From Pseudomonas rhodesiae (GTDB lineage: Bacteria > Pseudomonadota > Gammaproteobacteria > Pseudomonadales > Pseudomonadaceae), in contig NZ_VFEU01000033.1 in assembly GCF_007858255.1 (NCBI RefSeq), positions 1 through 54,631 of the forward strand: a stretch of 54,631 nucleotides of DNA, read 5' to 3'. Each line of letters starts with the position of its first letter. Position 1 is the stretch's first letter. Below the pieces are notes generated by a model that was not told the DNA's origin, did no database searches, and saw only the letters and a program-made list of their open reading frames with translations. The translations under genes and the position numbers were made by a program. Shown here one piece after another: positions 7,221 through 14,339 of this stretch.

Positions 7221-8288
7221 TCACGCCATCAGCGGATAGTCTGTGTAACCTTCTTCTGCACCGCTGTAGTACTTAGAAGCATCCGCTGTCGCCAATGGCG
7301 CGTCTTGGCGCAAGCGTTCAGGCAGGTCAGGATTACTGATGAATAGCGTGCCAAATGAGACTGCATCAGCCAGCCCACTTTCCAGCAGCTGCTCCGCAGA
7401 CTTGCGGTCGTAGCCAACATTCAACACGAAAATCCCTGAGAATCGCTCGCGGGCCCCCGGCGCTAAAGGTTTAACACCTTCCGGCAGGGTCGACGGTTCC
7501 ATGAAATGCAGAATACCAACGTGTTTCTTTTCCAGCGCTTGCACCGCGTACATGTAGGTCTGCTCGAGATTGGAGTCGCCCATGTCGTTGTACGGAATGC
7601 GCGGCGACAGCCTGACCGAGACACGTTCCGGCCCGAAGATCTTTATCGCGGCATCAGTGGCTTCCAGCAGGAACCTTGCCCGCTTCTCAACGGTGCCGCC
7701 ATACTCGTCGGTTCGTTTGTTTGATCCATCTTCGAGAAACTGCGCCGGCAGGTAACCATTTGCACCGTGTACCTCAACGCCGTCAAAACCCGCATCCTTT
7801 GCAGCCTGCGCAGCCTTTTCATAATCTGCGATGGTGGCTTTGATTTCATCAAGGGTCATTTCGCGTGGGGTCACAGAAGGCTTGATGCCTTCCGGCGTGA
7901 AGGCTTGGCTATTGAACGGGACGGCCGATGGCGCCACCGGCAGTTCTCCACCATGGAAGTCCGGGTGAGATGCCCTCCCCGTATGCCAAAGTTGCGCAAA
8001 AATCAAACCGCCCGCCTCATGAACTGCCCGAGTTACCTTCTTCCACCCTGCAATTTGCTCGGGAGTATAGATTCCTGGGGTATTCGTCCAACCGACCGCC
8101 TGGGCGCTGATCTGGGTGCCTTCCGTGAAAATCAGTCCTGCTGATGCACGCTGCGCGTAATACGTTGCGGTCAGTTCGTTGGCGACCTGATCCTTAGATC
8201 GACCTCTGGTCATTGGCGCCATAAAAACTCGATTCTTGAAGTTAAGCGCTTTATTGCTCAGGGGGGTCAACAGCTTCAGGTTTTCCAT
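7221..8288 (-). CDS. Alkene reductase, Old Yellow Enzyme family (NemA-like)
   Basis: This 355-residue FMN-dependent ene-reductase reduces activated C=C bonds of enones, maleimides or nitro compounds with NAD(P)H in the cytosol. The TIM barrel is complete: N-terminal NRVFMAPMTRGR, FAQLWHTGR, the substrate-binding pair in VEVHGANGYLPAQFL (His and Asn of HxxN), NKRTDEYGGTVEKRARF, and the C-terminal phosphate-binding DAVSFGTLFISNPDLPERL. Length is normal for the family. A HxlR regulator lies upstream on the same strand and a palindrome sits in the promoter region, so induction by electrophiles via HxlR is plausible. The exact substrate cannot be deduced. Confidence 0.93.
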   Translation of the reverse strand: MENLKLLTPLSNKALNFKNRVFMAPMTRGRSKDQVANELTATYYAQRASAGLIFTEGTQISAQAVGWTNTPGIYTPEQIAGWKKVTRAVHEAGGLIFAQLWHTGRASHPDFHGGELPVAPSAVPFNSQAFTPEGIKPSVTPREMTLDEIKATIADYEKAAQAAKDAGFDGVEVHGANGYLPAQFLEDGSNKRTDEYGGTVEKRARFLLEATDAAIKIFGPERVSVRLSPRIPYNDMGDSNLEQTYMYAVQALEKKHVGILHFMEPSTLPEGVKPLAPGARERFSGIFVLNVGYDRKSAEQLLESGLADAVSFGTLFISNPDLPERLRQDAPLATADASKYYSGAEEGYTDYPLMA

Positions 8289-8517
8289 ATGCTCTCCATC
8301 CAGTGCGTTTATTGATGTCCAGCGCGCGCTTGATGTTTAGTTGGCGCGGATTCACCCATAAGGTGCTTCCTGTCGTATGAACAATTGGCGGACTGCAGCT
8401 CGCCGGCAAGCGCAACGAAACAGAGTGAAGGCTCGGCGCGCATGCCTCGACAGGGAGGACTATGAAGATGGTATATGGAATAAACCTGGTGTCTATTAGG
8501 CACCTTTTGTCGCCCTA

Positions 8518-8537
8518 GTAGGTTTGAGGAAACCTAC
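8518..8537. promoter_or_regulatory. Palindrome in the promoter region of the alkene reductase
   Basis: GTAGGTTT (8518-8525) and AAACCTAC (8530-8537) form a perfect 8-bp inverted repeat with a 4-base spacer, about 230 bp before the alkene-reductase start. An adjacent imperfect palindrome, TAGGCACC...GCCCTA, lies at 8497-8517. HxlR-family dimers bind such sites, and the HxlR gene ends 118 bp away, so this is a candidate operator. The rest of the 366-bp gap (8289-8654) holds no supported gene. Confidence 0.4.
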
Positions 8538-8654
8538 TGCCTGAGAACATTCAGTGGCGCTGGGGGTTGAACCATCGATAGATGGTCTTGCGCATATGAG
8601 TCGCGGTAGCACTTCGAACATAGAATGGCCGATCCACGACAGTGGACGCCGCGC

Positions 8655-9062
8655 TCATGACATCGAGTCAAGCAGCCTTCCGTCCGGGCTCCCCGCGCCG
8701 CTGGCGGCGTCGAACGATCGCCGGGCCGCATCGACCTCGGGCAGCTTGGCGACAGTCCACTCGTGCAGTGCCCGAAAAGGCGCTTGCAGCGTGCGACCCA
8801 ACGGGGTGATCTGATACTGCACCGCAACCGGCGAGAGCGAAATGACCTCTCGCGAGACCAAGCCGTTGCGTTCCAGCTTGCGCAGGCATTGGGTAAGCGC
8901 TTTCTGGGTCACGCCTTGCAACCGGCGACGAATCGCGTTGAAGCGTTGCGGACCGTCATCAAGCACCGCCAGCACCATCATCGACCACTTATCAGCAATC
9001 TGATCGAACAAGGCCCGGCTAGGACAGTCGGACGAAAAGCAGAGCGGTTCGATTTCAAGCAT
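8655..9062 (-). CDS. HxlR-family winged-helix transcriptional regulator
   Basis: From the chosen ATG at 9062 (AAGGAAA seven bases upstream) the protein has 135 residues. It starts with a cysteine-containing arm (LCFSSDCPSRALFDQIADKW) typical of HxlR regulators that sense electrophiles through cysteine. The winged helix follows (FNAIRRRLQGVTQKALTQCLRKLERNGLVSREV, wing at PVAVQYQITPLGRTL). The C-terminal helix carries EWTVAKLPEVDAAR. An in-frame start at 9206 would add an arm without family resemblance and is rejected. It is encoded just upstream of the alkene reductase on the same strand and probably controls it. Confidence 0.9.
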   Translation of the reverse strand: MLEIEPLCFSSDCPSRALFDQIADKWSMMVLAVLDDGPQRFNAIRRRLQGVTQKALTQCLRKLERNGLVSREVISLSPVAVQYQITPLGRTLQAPFRALHEWTVAKLPEVDAARRSFDAASGAGSPDGRLLDSMS

Positions 9063-9279
9063 GGCGGTTTCCTTACAGGTATTCAGACGATCTAGGCGCT
9101 TATGAATACTAAGTTTACAAGGCATACCACCAATGTCTAATGAGCTTGCGTGCTGCGCACGGGGCCGTCCAAATTCATCACCCGCATGCTCTGGGCGCCA
9201 AGGCAAAGATTCTGCTGCAGCCTCCGCGCCTCGAACCTCGTATCTCCACCATGACAGCGAAGAGCGCGCAGCTTGACGA

Positions 9280-9396
9280 TCAGCTTGAACCAGGCGGAAT
9301 GCCGTCCTTGTTGAAGTCCTTCAAGCGTTCACGCTCTTGCTCGGTGGAATGCGCCGGGGTTTCCTGCTCGGGCTCTTTCTTCTTTTCGTCAGTCAT
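9280..9396 (-). CDS. Small hydrophilic hypothetical protein (38 aa)
   Basis: A 38-residue frame starts at ATG 9396, with GAGGA seven bases upstream. It begins MTDEKKKEPEQETPAHS and ends ERLKDFNKDGIPPGSS. It is highly charged and probably disordered, like small stress-associated proteins that are common in pseudomonads. I recall similar short proteins annotated as hypothetical but cannot name a family. It is too short for standard ORF cut-offs. The good ribosome binding site and protein-like composition support it. Confidence 0.6.
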   Translation of the reverse strand: MTDEKKKEPEQETPAHSTEQERERLKDFNKDGIPPGSS

Positions 9397-9566
9397 CGCT
9401 ATGTCCTCGGGTGGTAGCTGTTTTCGGCACCTGGCGGAATCAGCAGTTCAAATCAATTTACTCCAACGCCGGACATGGCACGGCAGGGAATGCCGTATGA
9501 CTAATGAAACCCTGATGGGCCGACCAATAGTGAGGTCTTGGAGCGGCTTTTAGCCGCTGCACGCAG

Positions 9567-9717
9567 CACCATTTGATCGTTGCTCATGAGGTGACCAATA
9601 TCGGTTCCGACCGCGATCAGCTCAGCTCAATAACTAAGCAGGCACGCGAGGCCATGGCATCGGTTACTTTGTCGGTGGTGGCTGACCGAGGCTATTTTAA
9701 AGGTGAGGAAATCCTGG
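9567..9717 (+). pseudogene. IS1182-family transposase fragment
   Basis: The frame reads HHLIVAHEVTNIGSDRDQL, then SSITKQAREAM and VVADRGYFKGEEILA. This is an internal piece of the catalytic domain of IS1182-family transposases, with the conserved ADRGYYkGEEI block. Only about 50 residues remain. Both sides are unrelated: the frame runs on into the antisense of the DUF3429 gene. No inverted terminal repeats are visible. It is an old, immobile remnant and marks earlier insertion activity in this region. Confidence 0.82.
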
Positions 9718-9733
9718 CCGGGCACGAGAGGCT

Positions 9734-10198
9734 TCATGAAGGAAGCGCCTCAACGAGCGCCGCAAGCAGCAAGCAGACGCTCGCCACAAGGGTAAGCCGT
9801 AATCGCATCGGCATGTACCAAGCGGGCAAGCTTATAACCCGCAACAGCTTCCTGTCCTGCCGAAGGTGGACGACTAAGCCTATGACCAACAGCAAGCAGC
9901 CCAAGGGCATTGGCAGTAACGTGGCGATCCAAGCGATAAGAGCAGGTATAACACTCCAGATGAACCGGTCGCTGCGCTGCTTGGCACTCATATCTCGCAT
10001 GGTCATGGCGAAGCCCCAGTGCAAGGCTCCGACGAAGCTCAGGATGACTGCGCCATAGTTGACAAGTGCAATCGCAAACAGCGTCCGATAGTCGAGAGAG
10101 AACGGAATCAGCAGTGCCAGAACAATAAACGGCAACAGACCGCCATAACCCAGCAGGGTGACGTGCTTTGGCGCAGGGGTTGAAGGGAACCCATTCAT
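9734..10198 (-). CDS. DUF3429 domain membrane protein
   Basis: This 154-residue inner-membrane protein has five hydrophobic segments and the DUF3429 signature, seen here as NYGAVILSFVGALHWGFAM. Further segments follow in FIWSVIPALIAWIATLLPMPLGCLLLVIGLVVHL. Its function is unknown; the family is widespread in proteobacteria. The start ATG at 10198 has AGGA eight bases upstream. Its last codons run up against the IS1182 remnant, but the C-terminus looks complete. In other pseudomonads such genes can lie near photo-oxidative stress genes, which would fit the neighbouring DCC and folE pieces; that link is from memory. Confidence 0.85.
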   Translation of the reverse strand: MNGFPSTPAPKHVTLLGYGGLLPFIVLALLIPFSLDYRTLFAIALVNYGAVILSFVGALHWGFAMTMRDMSAKQRSDRFIWSVIPALIAWIATLLPMPLGCLLLVIGLVVHLRQDRKLLRVISLPAWYMPMRLRLTLVASVCLLLAALVEALPS

Positions 10199-10477
10199 TT
10201 GTATTCCTTGCAGTGAGCGACACTCAAGACTGTAGGCCCAAAAAAGCTCTGTCTGAGCGAAATATTGATGGCGAGGTGGGTTACATGACTGCAGCCCTGA
10301 CCTGTTTCAAACTTAGTGAATCTGTTACGCAAGCGTGTACGCCTTCGCATAGCTTGCCGCCACCAAACTGGATATCGAGATCGAAAGCACGGGGCGATTT
10401 GCTCACGAAAGCAAACATGACCGTCCATAGCAGAACGGAAAATAGCGCCCATTGTCAGCCTGTTGCTTTCAGCATAT

Positions 10478-10515
10478 CTTGTACAAGAATTATACAAGAG
10501 TGTCGACGATGTACA
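10478..10515 (+). promoter_or_regulatory. Candidate LitR/CarH-type operator before the DCC gene
   Basis: CTTGTACAAG (10478-10487) is followed by a second near-copy, TTATACAAG, with an 11-bp period; TGTACA occurs again at 10510-10515. CarH/LitR B12-dependent light sensors of the MerR family bind 11-bp direct repeats with a TGTACA-like core. The consensus I recall for Pseudomonas LitR is T(G/A)TACA-N12-TGTA(C/T)A; here the spacing is 13, not 12. The site overlaps the presumed promoter and start of the DCC gene. The remainder of the 10199-10477 gap holds nothing I can support. Confidence 0.45.
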
Positions 10516-10973
10516 GGGAAATGAATTGGCCACTGACGCTGTACTTTGACGGTGAATGCCCTCTATGTGCGCGCGAAATCAAGCTCCTGCGCGGGCATGC
10601 CGTAAAGGATCATCTGCTTTTCGTGGACATCAGCAACAGTGAATTCGACGCAAATGCACTCGGGTTCACGTTCGAGCAGATGCAGTCCTCGCTGCACGCC
10701 CGCTTCGCTGATGGACGCTGGATAACCGGCCTGGATGCCACCCTGTGGAGCTGGCGAGCCGCCGGCTTGGGCTTTTGGGCAACGCCACTGACTTGGAATG
10801 TACTCCGCCCGCTGCTTGAATTCGGCTATCGCCTTTTTTGCCGTATACGCCCCCATTTGGCGTGGTTACCTCACCCAGATAGCGGCAGCCGCTGTGTCGA
10901 TAACCGTTGCGCAGTGCCGGCGTCAAAACCCGCATCAGACGAGCAGTCCACTCTGAAAAATAAGCAGACCTAG
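10509..10973 (+). CDS. Thiol-disulfide oxidoreductase DCC family protein (DUF393)
   Basis: This 154-residue protein belongs to the DUF393/DCC family, thioredoxin-fold proteins named for a D-C-C like motif. The N-terminus reads LTLYFDGECPLCAREIKLL, where the FDGxCPLC redox motif is intact, followed by VDISNSEFD and the family's GxxA segment (ITGLDATLWSWRAAGLG). The C-terminal region (RPHLAWLPHPDS...CVDNRCAV) adds two cysteines. Start 10509 is chosen because an in-frame start at 10452 adds residues unlike the family. It is monocistronic and may be under a light-responsive repressor. Confidence 0.9.
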   Translation: MYREMNWPLTLYFDGECPLCAREIKLLRGHAVKDHLLFVDISNSEFDANALGFTFEQMQSSLHARFADGRWITGLDATLWSWRAAGLGFWATPLTWNVLRPLLEFGYRLFCRIRPHLAWLPHPDSGSRCVDNRCAVPASKPASDEQSTLKNKQT

Positions 10974-11127
10974 ACAGCTTCGCCTTGTCATGTCGCAGAC
11001 GCATAAGCTGGGTCATAGCTGATCCGGCGAAGCCTGTGTCATCTGCGTCAGATAGTGCGCAGTAGATACTCTCCTACCGCCAAGGATTGCCGATCCATAA
11101 AGCGCAGCGTCGCTGCTGGGATTCAAG

Positions 11128-11500
11128 ATGAACCCATCATCAGTCGAACATTATCGTGAAATTCTCCTCGGCGTAGGTGAGAACCCAGAGCGTGAAGGAC
11201 TGCTGGATACCCCCACAGCGCGAAGCCAAAGCGATGCAGTACGTGTGCAATGGCTACACAATGAGTCTGGAGGAATTGATCAATGGCGCATTGTTCGAAT
11301 CGCAAAATGAAGAAATGGTCATCGTGCGCGACATCGAACAGTGTTCATTGTGTGGGCATCACATGCAGCCCCTTCATCGGCAAGGCTCATGGAGCGTACA
11401 TCCCCACTCGAGGGGTACTGGGCCTGTCGAAGATAGCCTGAGTGGTAGATGGCGTGCGAGTTATCATTGACTTCACCTCGCTGCAAGCAATCGGAAGGCA
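11128..11500 (+). pseudogene. folE: folE (GTP cyclohydrolase I) remnant with frameshifts
   Basis: Pieces of GTP cyclohydrolase I are spread over three frames. HYREILLGVGENPEREGLLD is followed, after a shift in a C run near 11210, by AKAMQYVCNGYTMSLEEL and GALFESQNEEMVIVRDIE. The zinc-site region CSLCGHHMQP comes next; after another shift near 11372, FIGKAHGAYIPTRGVLGLSK. An in-frame TGA follows at about 11438 and homology fades. The C-terminal active-site half is missing. The enzyme makes dihydroneopterin triphosphate for folate, but this copy cannot. Other folE genes presumably exist elsewhere. Confidence 0.88.
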
Positions 11501-11513
11501 GTGTGAAAGAGAG

Positions 11514-11957
11514 CTAGGTGGAAGATTCGAAGAGCACCGCAGCCGCTTCCCTCAGAAAAATTTCAATAGTTTTTGGCCCTATCCCTTCGAATTCAGACAA
11601 GCGTTTTTCGAACGCGCGACGATCAGCGCTCGCCGCAACAATGTTGCTGACCTTGCCGTCGTATTCAGTATTCACTTTGTTCGCTAATGCGAGTAACCGC
11701 GACGACGTAGTCTCGTCGTAACGCACGTAGTGAGCCTCTCCAAGCATCGTGACCAACTGGCGGTGAGTGCAGCTCGCCAGTTTGTGCGGCGTATCCCGAT
11801 GGTGTTTCTCGACGATCACCTGGTACGCGTTAGCCGCAATCTGCCCCTGGATTCTTTTGCCCATCAGGAAACTGGCAAGCAGCCATTTGAACAACCCGGC
11901 TTCGTTCGCACCTTGAAGGTCGATTTGTAAGTCATGTGCGCTGATGATTTTGCTCAC
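11514..11957 (-). CDS. Short HhH-GPD-like (endonuclease III superfamily) protein
   Basis: This 147-residue protein looks like an all-helical DNA-glycosylase-fold protein. A helix-hairpin-helix is visible near the C-terminus: RLSEFEGIGPKTIEIFL (residues 119-135), comparable to the LPGVGxKTA element of endonuclease III. It ends about 12 residues after the hairpin, before the place where the catalytic Asp and the iron-sulfur cluster cysteines of endonuclease III would be. It is therefore much shorter than the 200-plus residue enzymes and may bind DNA without excision. Similar short proteins are often labelled DNA methylase or hypothetical. It converges on the folE remnant. Confidence 0.68.
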   Translation of the reverse strand: MSKIISAHDLQIDLQGANEAGLFKWLLASFLMGKRIQGQIAANAYQVIVEKHHRDTPHKLASCTHRQLVTMLGEAHYVRYDETTSSRLLALANKVNTEYDGKVSNIVAASADRRAFEKRLSEFEGIGPKTIEIFLREAAAVLFESST

Positions 11958-12431
11958 TGGTTCACCCTTAAAGCAACGATCTCTATCTAGACCAGGCGCT
12001 ATCGCGAATGAGCAGCCAGGAGACGATCGGCACCGGTTGCTCTCGCCTTACCCTCACTTATGAAAAGAAAACCTAATCCGCTAACGCCGTGCGCTTAAGC
12101 GATTCGTTCGGTTTGATTCGAGCAATCGTGTAACAGAACGACTAGGGTGACTGGCTGGAACGCCATGCGGGATGCTCAGTCGCGATCAGAACAGAGGATA
12201 GACACTCAGCGATGTGGCGCTCCCCATTGTTGGCAGGCATGACAACGCCGATCCTCCGACTACCTAAGTTCTGGACTTCAGCAGTCGACCCTCTTGCGCT
12301 CCATTAGGTTTAAAAAAATTACGCGCGTGCTTCATACGCAACCGCTAGTCATCTGCGCCTTCATCAATCTGAACTTACTTTCTTTGATTCACCTCTCCCA
12401 CTTACCATCCAGCTGAAGCAGGTATGAAGTC
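11958..12431. other. Intergenic region without supported genes
   Basis: This 474-bp stretch separates two divergent genes: the HhH-protein gene (leftward) and the alcohol dehydrogenase (rightward). I see no coding frame with a ribosome binding site, no hairpin with a T run and no recognisable mobile-element remnant. It should contain the promoters of both genes. The dehydrogenase has only a weak ribosome binding site (GCAGG at 12418-12422, ten bases from the ATG). Confidence 0.6.
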
Positions 12432-13661
12432 ATGAGAGCACTCACCTATCATGGCGCGCACAGCGTCAAAGTCGACACGGTTCCTGATCCGATTATCGAG
12501 GAAAGTGATGACATCATTCTTCGAGTTACCGCGACGGCGATATGCGGTTCTGACCTCCATCTCTATCGAGGAAAGATTCCGACTGTCGAGCATGGCGATA
12601 TCTTTGGCCATGAGTTTATGGGGATCGTTGAGGACACAGGCTCAGCGGTGACCGCAGTGCAACCCGGCGACCGTGTGGTAATTCCTTTTGTAATCGCCTG
12701 CGGCAGCTGTTTCTTCTGCGCAATGGATCTGTTTGCGGCCTGCGAGACAACAAATACGGGGCGCGGGGCGATCATAAATAAAAAGGCAATACCACCAGGA
12801 GCCGCGCTGTTCGGTTTCAGTCATATGTATGGTGGTGTTCCTGGCGGGCAAGCCGAATACGTGCGCGTTCCGAAAGCCAACACCGGCCCATTCAAAGTAC
12901 CGGGGACGCTGTCGGATGAAAAGGTTCTTTTCCTATCAGACATCCTTCCAACCGCTTATCAGGCTGTAACTAACGCAGGGATTGGTAACGGTTCAAGCAT
13001 CGCCATTTATGGTGCAGGCCCGGTCGGATTGTTGAGCGCGGCGTGTGCAAGAATGCTCGGTGCCGACCAAATTTTTATGGTCGATCACCATCCTTACCGT
13101 TTGGCATACGCGCAGAAAACATACGGTGTAATTCCGATCAACTTCGATGAAGACGACGATCCTGCAGATACGATCATTCGGCAAACCAAAGGGATGCGGG
13201 GAGTTGACGGGGTCGTGGATGCTGTTGGATTTGAAGCGAAGGGTAGTACAACGGAAACCGTTCTCGCGACGCTCAAGCTTGAAGGTAGCAGCGGCAAAGC
13301 CCTACGCCAGTGTATAGCGGCAGTAAGACGGGGGGGCGTTGTGAGCGTTCCTGGAGTCTATTCAGGTTTCATTCATGGATTTCTTTTCGGAGACGCCTTT
13401 GACAAAGGCCTGACCTTCAAAATGGGGCAGACTCATGTCCATCGGTTCCTACCTGAACTCCTGGATCACATTGAGACAGGCCGTCTCTCACCTGAAGTTA
13501 TCATCAGCCATCGCATGTCACTGGAACAGGCGGCCGAAGGATATAAAATCTTTGATAAGAAAGAAGAGGACTGCAGAAAAGTCATTTTGACACCTGGCGA
13601 TAGCCACATCGCTTTGCCGGAATCCGACGGAAGCTCCAGCGTGTTGACTGCCTCGATATAA
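12432..13661 (+). CDS. Zinc-dependent alcohol dehydrogenase, formaldehyde-dehydrogenase-like
   Basis: This 409-residue medium-chain dehydrogenase oxidises an alcohol or aldehyde adduct with NAD(P). The catalytic zinc ligands are visible in CGSDLHLY (C38) and GHEFMGIVEDTG (H and E). The structural-zinc lobe keeps cysteines in CGSCFFCAMDLFAACE. The Rossmann fold is GAGPVGLLSAACARMLG, about residues 198-214, followed by D of MVDHH, which suggests NAD preference. Its length and the insert around GKALRQCIAAVRRGGVVSVPGVY resemble glutathione-independent formaldehyde dehydrogenases. The true substrate is not deducible. Genes like this often lie near secondary Ku/LigD clusters in pseudomonads, and a ligD remnant follows it. 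Confidence 0.9.
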   Translation: MRALTYHGAHSVKVDTVPDPIIEESDDIILRVTATAICGSDLHLYRGKIPTVEHGDIFGHEFMGIVEDTGSAVTAVQPGDRVVIPFVIACGSCFFCAMDLFAACETTNTGRGAIINKKAIPPGAALFGFSHMYGGVPGGQAEYVRVPKANTGPFKVPGTLSDEKVLFLSDILPTAYQAVTNAGIGNGSSIAIYGAGPVGLLSAACARMLGADQIFMVDHHPYRLAYAQKTYGVIPINFDEDDDPADTIIRQTKGMRGVDGVVDAVGFEAKGSTTETVLATLKLEGSSGKALRQCIAAVRRGGVVSVPGVYSGFIHGFLFGDAFDKGLTFKMGQTHVHRFLPELLDHIETGRLSPEVIISHRMSLEQAAEGYKIFDKKEEDCRKVILTPGDSHIALPESDGSSSVLTASI

Positions 13662-13729
13662 TAATCGGAGAGGACAAGATGGTTCGGTCTTTCACCGAAA
13701 ATCGTAGTCCTCTTCTCAGATCCCGCTGT

Positions 13730-13867
13730 GGGCTCTACGCTAAAGCCCCACTGAAATTTGAGTTGCTGGGAGAGAAGCTTGGCGGCATTGGGAATTTGGT
13801 CAAGACGCAAATTCCCGGCAAACAGCAGCAGTGGTTTCTGATCAACCATCGGGATGAGTTCGCGCGG
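13730..13867 (+). pseudogene. ligD: LigD phosphoesterase-domain remnant
   Basis: About 45 codons read AKAPLKFELLGEKLGG, then NLVKTQIPGKQQQWFLI and HRDEFAR. This matches the end of the 3'-phosphoesterase domain of LigD, aligning with GKLKFTLVGEKLSGDWTLVR and DKQQWLLIKEKDAQAR in the intact LigD of this window (about residues 125-165). Nothing of the catalytic HDARHLHYD part or of the ligase and polymerase domains is present on either side. It is therefore a relic of a second, diverged ligD. The rest of 13662-13904 shows no other recognisable gene. Confidence 0.8.
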
Positions 13868-13904
13868 TGCCATCTGCGAGCATCCAACCGACAGAATGCA
13901 AAAA

Positions 13905-13933
13905 CTAAAAAACCCGCCAGAAGGCAGGTTTTT
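13905..13933 (-). terminator. Rho-independent terminator of tRNA-Leu
   Basis: On the minus strand an AACCTGCC/GGCGGGTT-type hairpin with one mismatch and a TTCT loop is followed by a run of T. It lies about 45 bases past the 3' end of the tRNA-Leu gene, in the orientation of its transcript. Confidence 0.75.
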
Positions 13934-13976
13934 CAAGGCTTCCACGGAACTCGAAAGCTCTCAGTGGAATGTAAGA

Positions 13977-14063
13977 TGGTGCCCGAAGCCGGAATCGAAC
14001 CGGCACGCCCTTACGAGCGGGGGATTTTAAGTCCCATGCGTCTACCAGTTTCGCCATTCGGGC
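13977..14063 (-). tRNA. tRNA-Leu (anticodon UAA)
   Basis: This 87-nt gene reads GCCCGAATGGCGAAACTGG at its 5' end and GGCTTCGGGCACCA at its 3' end, so the acceptor stem pairs GCCCGAA with TTCGGGC and CCA is encoded. The anticodon stem-loop GGGACTTAAAATCCC presents TAA. A long variable arm (CCGCTCGTAAGGG region) marks a class II leucine tRNA. The T arm GGTTCGATTCC is standard. It is read leftwards, and its 3' end faces the accessory region, the usual arrangement for islands integrated at a tRNA. Confidence 0.98.
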
Positions 14064-14088
14064 GGTAGCGCGGTGCAGCAGGGTTCGG

Positions 14089-14117
14089 AATATATAGACC
14101 CGAGCGCGTCGATGCAA
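14089..14117 (-). promoter_or_regulatory. Sigma-70 promoter of tRNA-Leu
   Basis: On the minus strand, TTGCAT (14117-14112) and TATATT (14094-14089) are separated by exactly 17 bases, giving a near-consensus sigma-70 promoter. The -10 lies 25 bp before the tRNA 5' end, and the GC-rich GCGCTCGGG stretch between the boxes is typical of stable-RNA promoters. Confidence 0.7.
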
Positions 14118-14233
14118 GGTCGAGTGGCGGCTTTATGAAACAAAGCCCGGATAAAAAAACCTGACAGATCAGTGATCTACACCCTGCCCCAGGCACGTCT
14201 ACAGCGGTTACTCAATCTACGTTTGCGTTGTTC

Positions 14234-14247
14234 TTGATATAAATCAA
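14234..14247 (+). promoter_or_regulatory. ANR/FNR box before the ArcD-like gene
   Basis: TTGATATAAATCAA is a perfect TTGAT-N4-ATCAA palindrome, the binding site of Anr/FNR. Its centre (14240.5) predicts a class II promoter with transcription starting near 14282; CATTAT at 14271-14276 is suitably placed as a -10. The downstream gene at 14340 is expected to be induced when oxygen is low. Confidence 0.85.
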
Positions 14248-14339
14248 GCAGGCCCTGGCGATTCACTCACACATTATGAGCAGCAGTCGCGCCATCGCAC
14301 TCGATGGCTGCAGAAACGTTGGTTTTTGTGGAGGCTTCC

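Noticed and set aside
9573..10058. 161-codon frame as a full gene
   Set aside because: Only the first 50 codons match the IS1182 transposase; the rest is antisense to the DUF3429 gene.
13679..14068. 129-codon frame as an intact gene
   Set aside because: It runs through the tRNA terminator and into tRNA-Leu; only a short LigD-like part is meaningful.
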